Of a stretch of DNA of 7,132 nt, positions 6,288 to 7,132 are shown piece by piece. Location of the stretch: assembly GCA_030588275.1 (NCBI GenBank), contig JAUUYJ010000130.1:1-7132 (forward strand), in the 5' to 3' direction. The position numbers were made by a program, and so were the translations under genes. Below the pieces are notes generated by a model, which was not told the origin of the DNA, searched no databases, and was given only the letters and a program-made list of their open reading frames with translations. The stretch is from Candidatus Zixiibacteriota bacterium (lineage in GTDB: Bacteria; Zixibacteria; MSB-5A5; GN15; JAAZOE01). Position 1 is the stretch's first letter. Each line of letters starts with the position of its first letter.

Positions 6288-7132
6288 ATGAAAAAGATAG
6301 CCATATATTTTATGATTCTGCTGTTTATCTGTAGCGGCGGAGTATTGGCTGACGATATGACCCGAACCGGTTCGGTCGGTGCGCAATTTCTCAAAATTGC
6401 GGTCGGCTCAAGATACCAGGGGATGGGTGAATCGTCGGTAGCAGTTGTCAGCGATGCCTATAGTATGTATTGGAATCCGGCTGGCATGGCCAACGTCGAA
6501 TCCAATAACATCACCTTTACCAACGTTGACTGGATCGCTGGTGTGCGCCTTAATTATATTAGTGTCGCCAGTCGGATCGAAGATTTTGGCGTCGTCGGGT
6601 TCTCTGCCACGTTGATGGATGTGGGAGAGATGGCGGTGACGACGGTTGATGATCCTGATGGTACCGGGGAAACTTTTTCCGCTTCCAGCATGGCTTTGAG
6701 TGCTGGTTATGCCAGTTTCCTAACGACTCGTCTGGCCTTTGGGGCCTCGATCAAGTATGTCTATGAAAAGATATATAGTGAGACATCGGGTGGAATCGCC
6801 TTTGATTTTGGGACCCAGCTTCAGACCGGGTTTAAATCTTTGCGGATCGGTATGAACATTGCCAATATGGGACCGGAACTGAAATTTTCCGGACCGAACC
6901 TGAATACCGGCCTCAACGAGACAACCACCGGCGGCAGTATTGATGTCAATTCATATAACCTGCCTTTGACCTTCCGTCTGGGGATGGCGTATGACTTCGT
7001 TGACGATCCTGAGAATAAGTGGACCTTTGCGATGGAAGCCAAACATCCCAACGACAACGAACAACAGATGTCGATGGGGACCGAGTATGGTTACCACGAA
7101 CGGTATTTTCTCCGGACCGGATATAAGTTTAA
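6288..7132 (+). CDS. PorV/PorQ-family outer-membrane protein, C-terminus cut by right edge
   Basis: The visible part is 281 codons with no stop. The ATG at 6288 follows AGGAG (6277-6281) at 6 nt, and the gap to the preceding stop is 18 nt, so co-translation with the upstream gene is likely. A signal peptide covers residues 1-21 (MKKIAIYFMILLFICSGGVLA). The diagnostic N-terminal block follows: GAQFLKIAVGSRYQGMGE (31-48), then D56 and WNPAGM (62-67). This is shared by PorV/PorQ and related FadL-like barrels. Alternating hydrophobic strands continue to the edge (GVVGFSATLM, LAFGASIKYVYEK, LRIGMNIANMG, LTFRLGMAYDF, YFLRTGYKF). Family members usually have about 300-400 residues, so most of the protein is here. 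Known PorV binds C-terminal sorting domains of T9SS cargo at the outer membrane and passes them to the attachment complex. Placement just after a gene with such a tail supports that role, though FCB genomes often hold many paralogues and this one need not be the core PorV. Confidence 0.88.
   Translation, partial: MKKIAIYFMILLFICSGGVLADDMTRTGSVGAQFLKIAVGSRYQGMGESSVAVVSDAYSMYWNPAGMANVESNNITFTNVDWIAGVRLNYISVASRIEDFGVVGFSATLMDVGEMAVTTVDDPDGTGETFSASSMALSAGYASFLTTRLAFGASIKYVYEKIYSETSGGIAFDFGTQLQTGFKSLRIGMNIANMGPELKFSGPNLNTGLNETTTGGSIDVNSYNLPLTFRLGMAYDFVDDPENKWTFAMEAKHPNDNEQQMSMGTEYGYHERYFLRTGYKF

Noticed and set aside
6288..6350. Possible lipoprotein signal (Cys15) in the PorV-like protein
   Set aside because: The residues before Cys15 are LFI, not a lipobox such as L-A/S-G/A, and a normal cleavage site VLA is present at 19-21.

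Overview
The window looks like a chromosomal segment from a Gram-negative bacterium of the FCB group, with moderate GC content. The indicators are a TonB-dependent receptor with an N-terminal carboxypeptidase-regulatory-like domain, a large secreted protein ending in a type IX secretion (T9SS) type A-like sorting domain, and a PorV/PorQ-family outer-membrane protein, in that order. This combination is common in candidate phyla such as Zixibacteria, Marinimicrobia, Calditrichota and KSB1. I favour a Zixibacteria-like source from the protein style, but no marker gene here fixes the phylum.

Layout. Positions 1-591 on the minus strand hold the N-terminal part of an exported ABC-type substrate-binding protein (PF04392 / COG2984 type) that runs off the left edge. 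Positions 592-947 are a divergent control region with no supported gene. It contains a 13-bp dyad next to a TTGACA box, a perfect 9+9 bp inverted repeat, an orphan Shine-Dalgarno sequence, and one or two short hairpins ahead of the receptor gene. From about 948 to the right edge, three plus-strand genes are closely spaced (gaps of 21 and 18 nt, no terminator between them) and probably form one operon: the TonB-dependent receptor (948-3599), an 882-residue T9SS-type secreted protein of unknown function (3621-6269), and a PorV/PorQ-like barrel protein cut by the right edge (6288-7132).

How they may work together (inference). The receptor would import, or help assemble, something at the outer membrane. 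The second protein carries an export signal and a C-terminal sorting domain, so it is expected outside the outer membrane. The PorV-like barrel resembles the T9SS shuttle that collects proteins with such tails. The operon could thus encode a surface receptor, its extracellular partner and a dedicated delivery factor. The divergent substrate-binding protein may belong to a linked uptake or sensing function, but its own partners lie outside the window. No RNA gene, mobile element, CRISPR array or pseudogene was seen.
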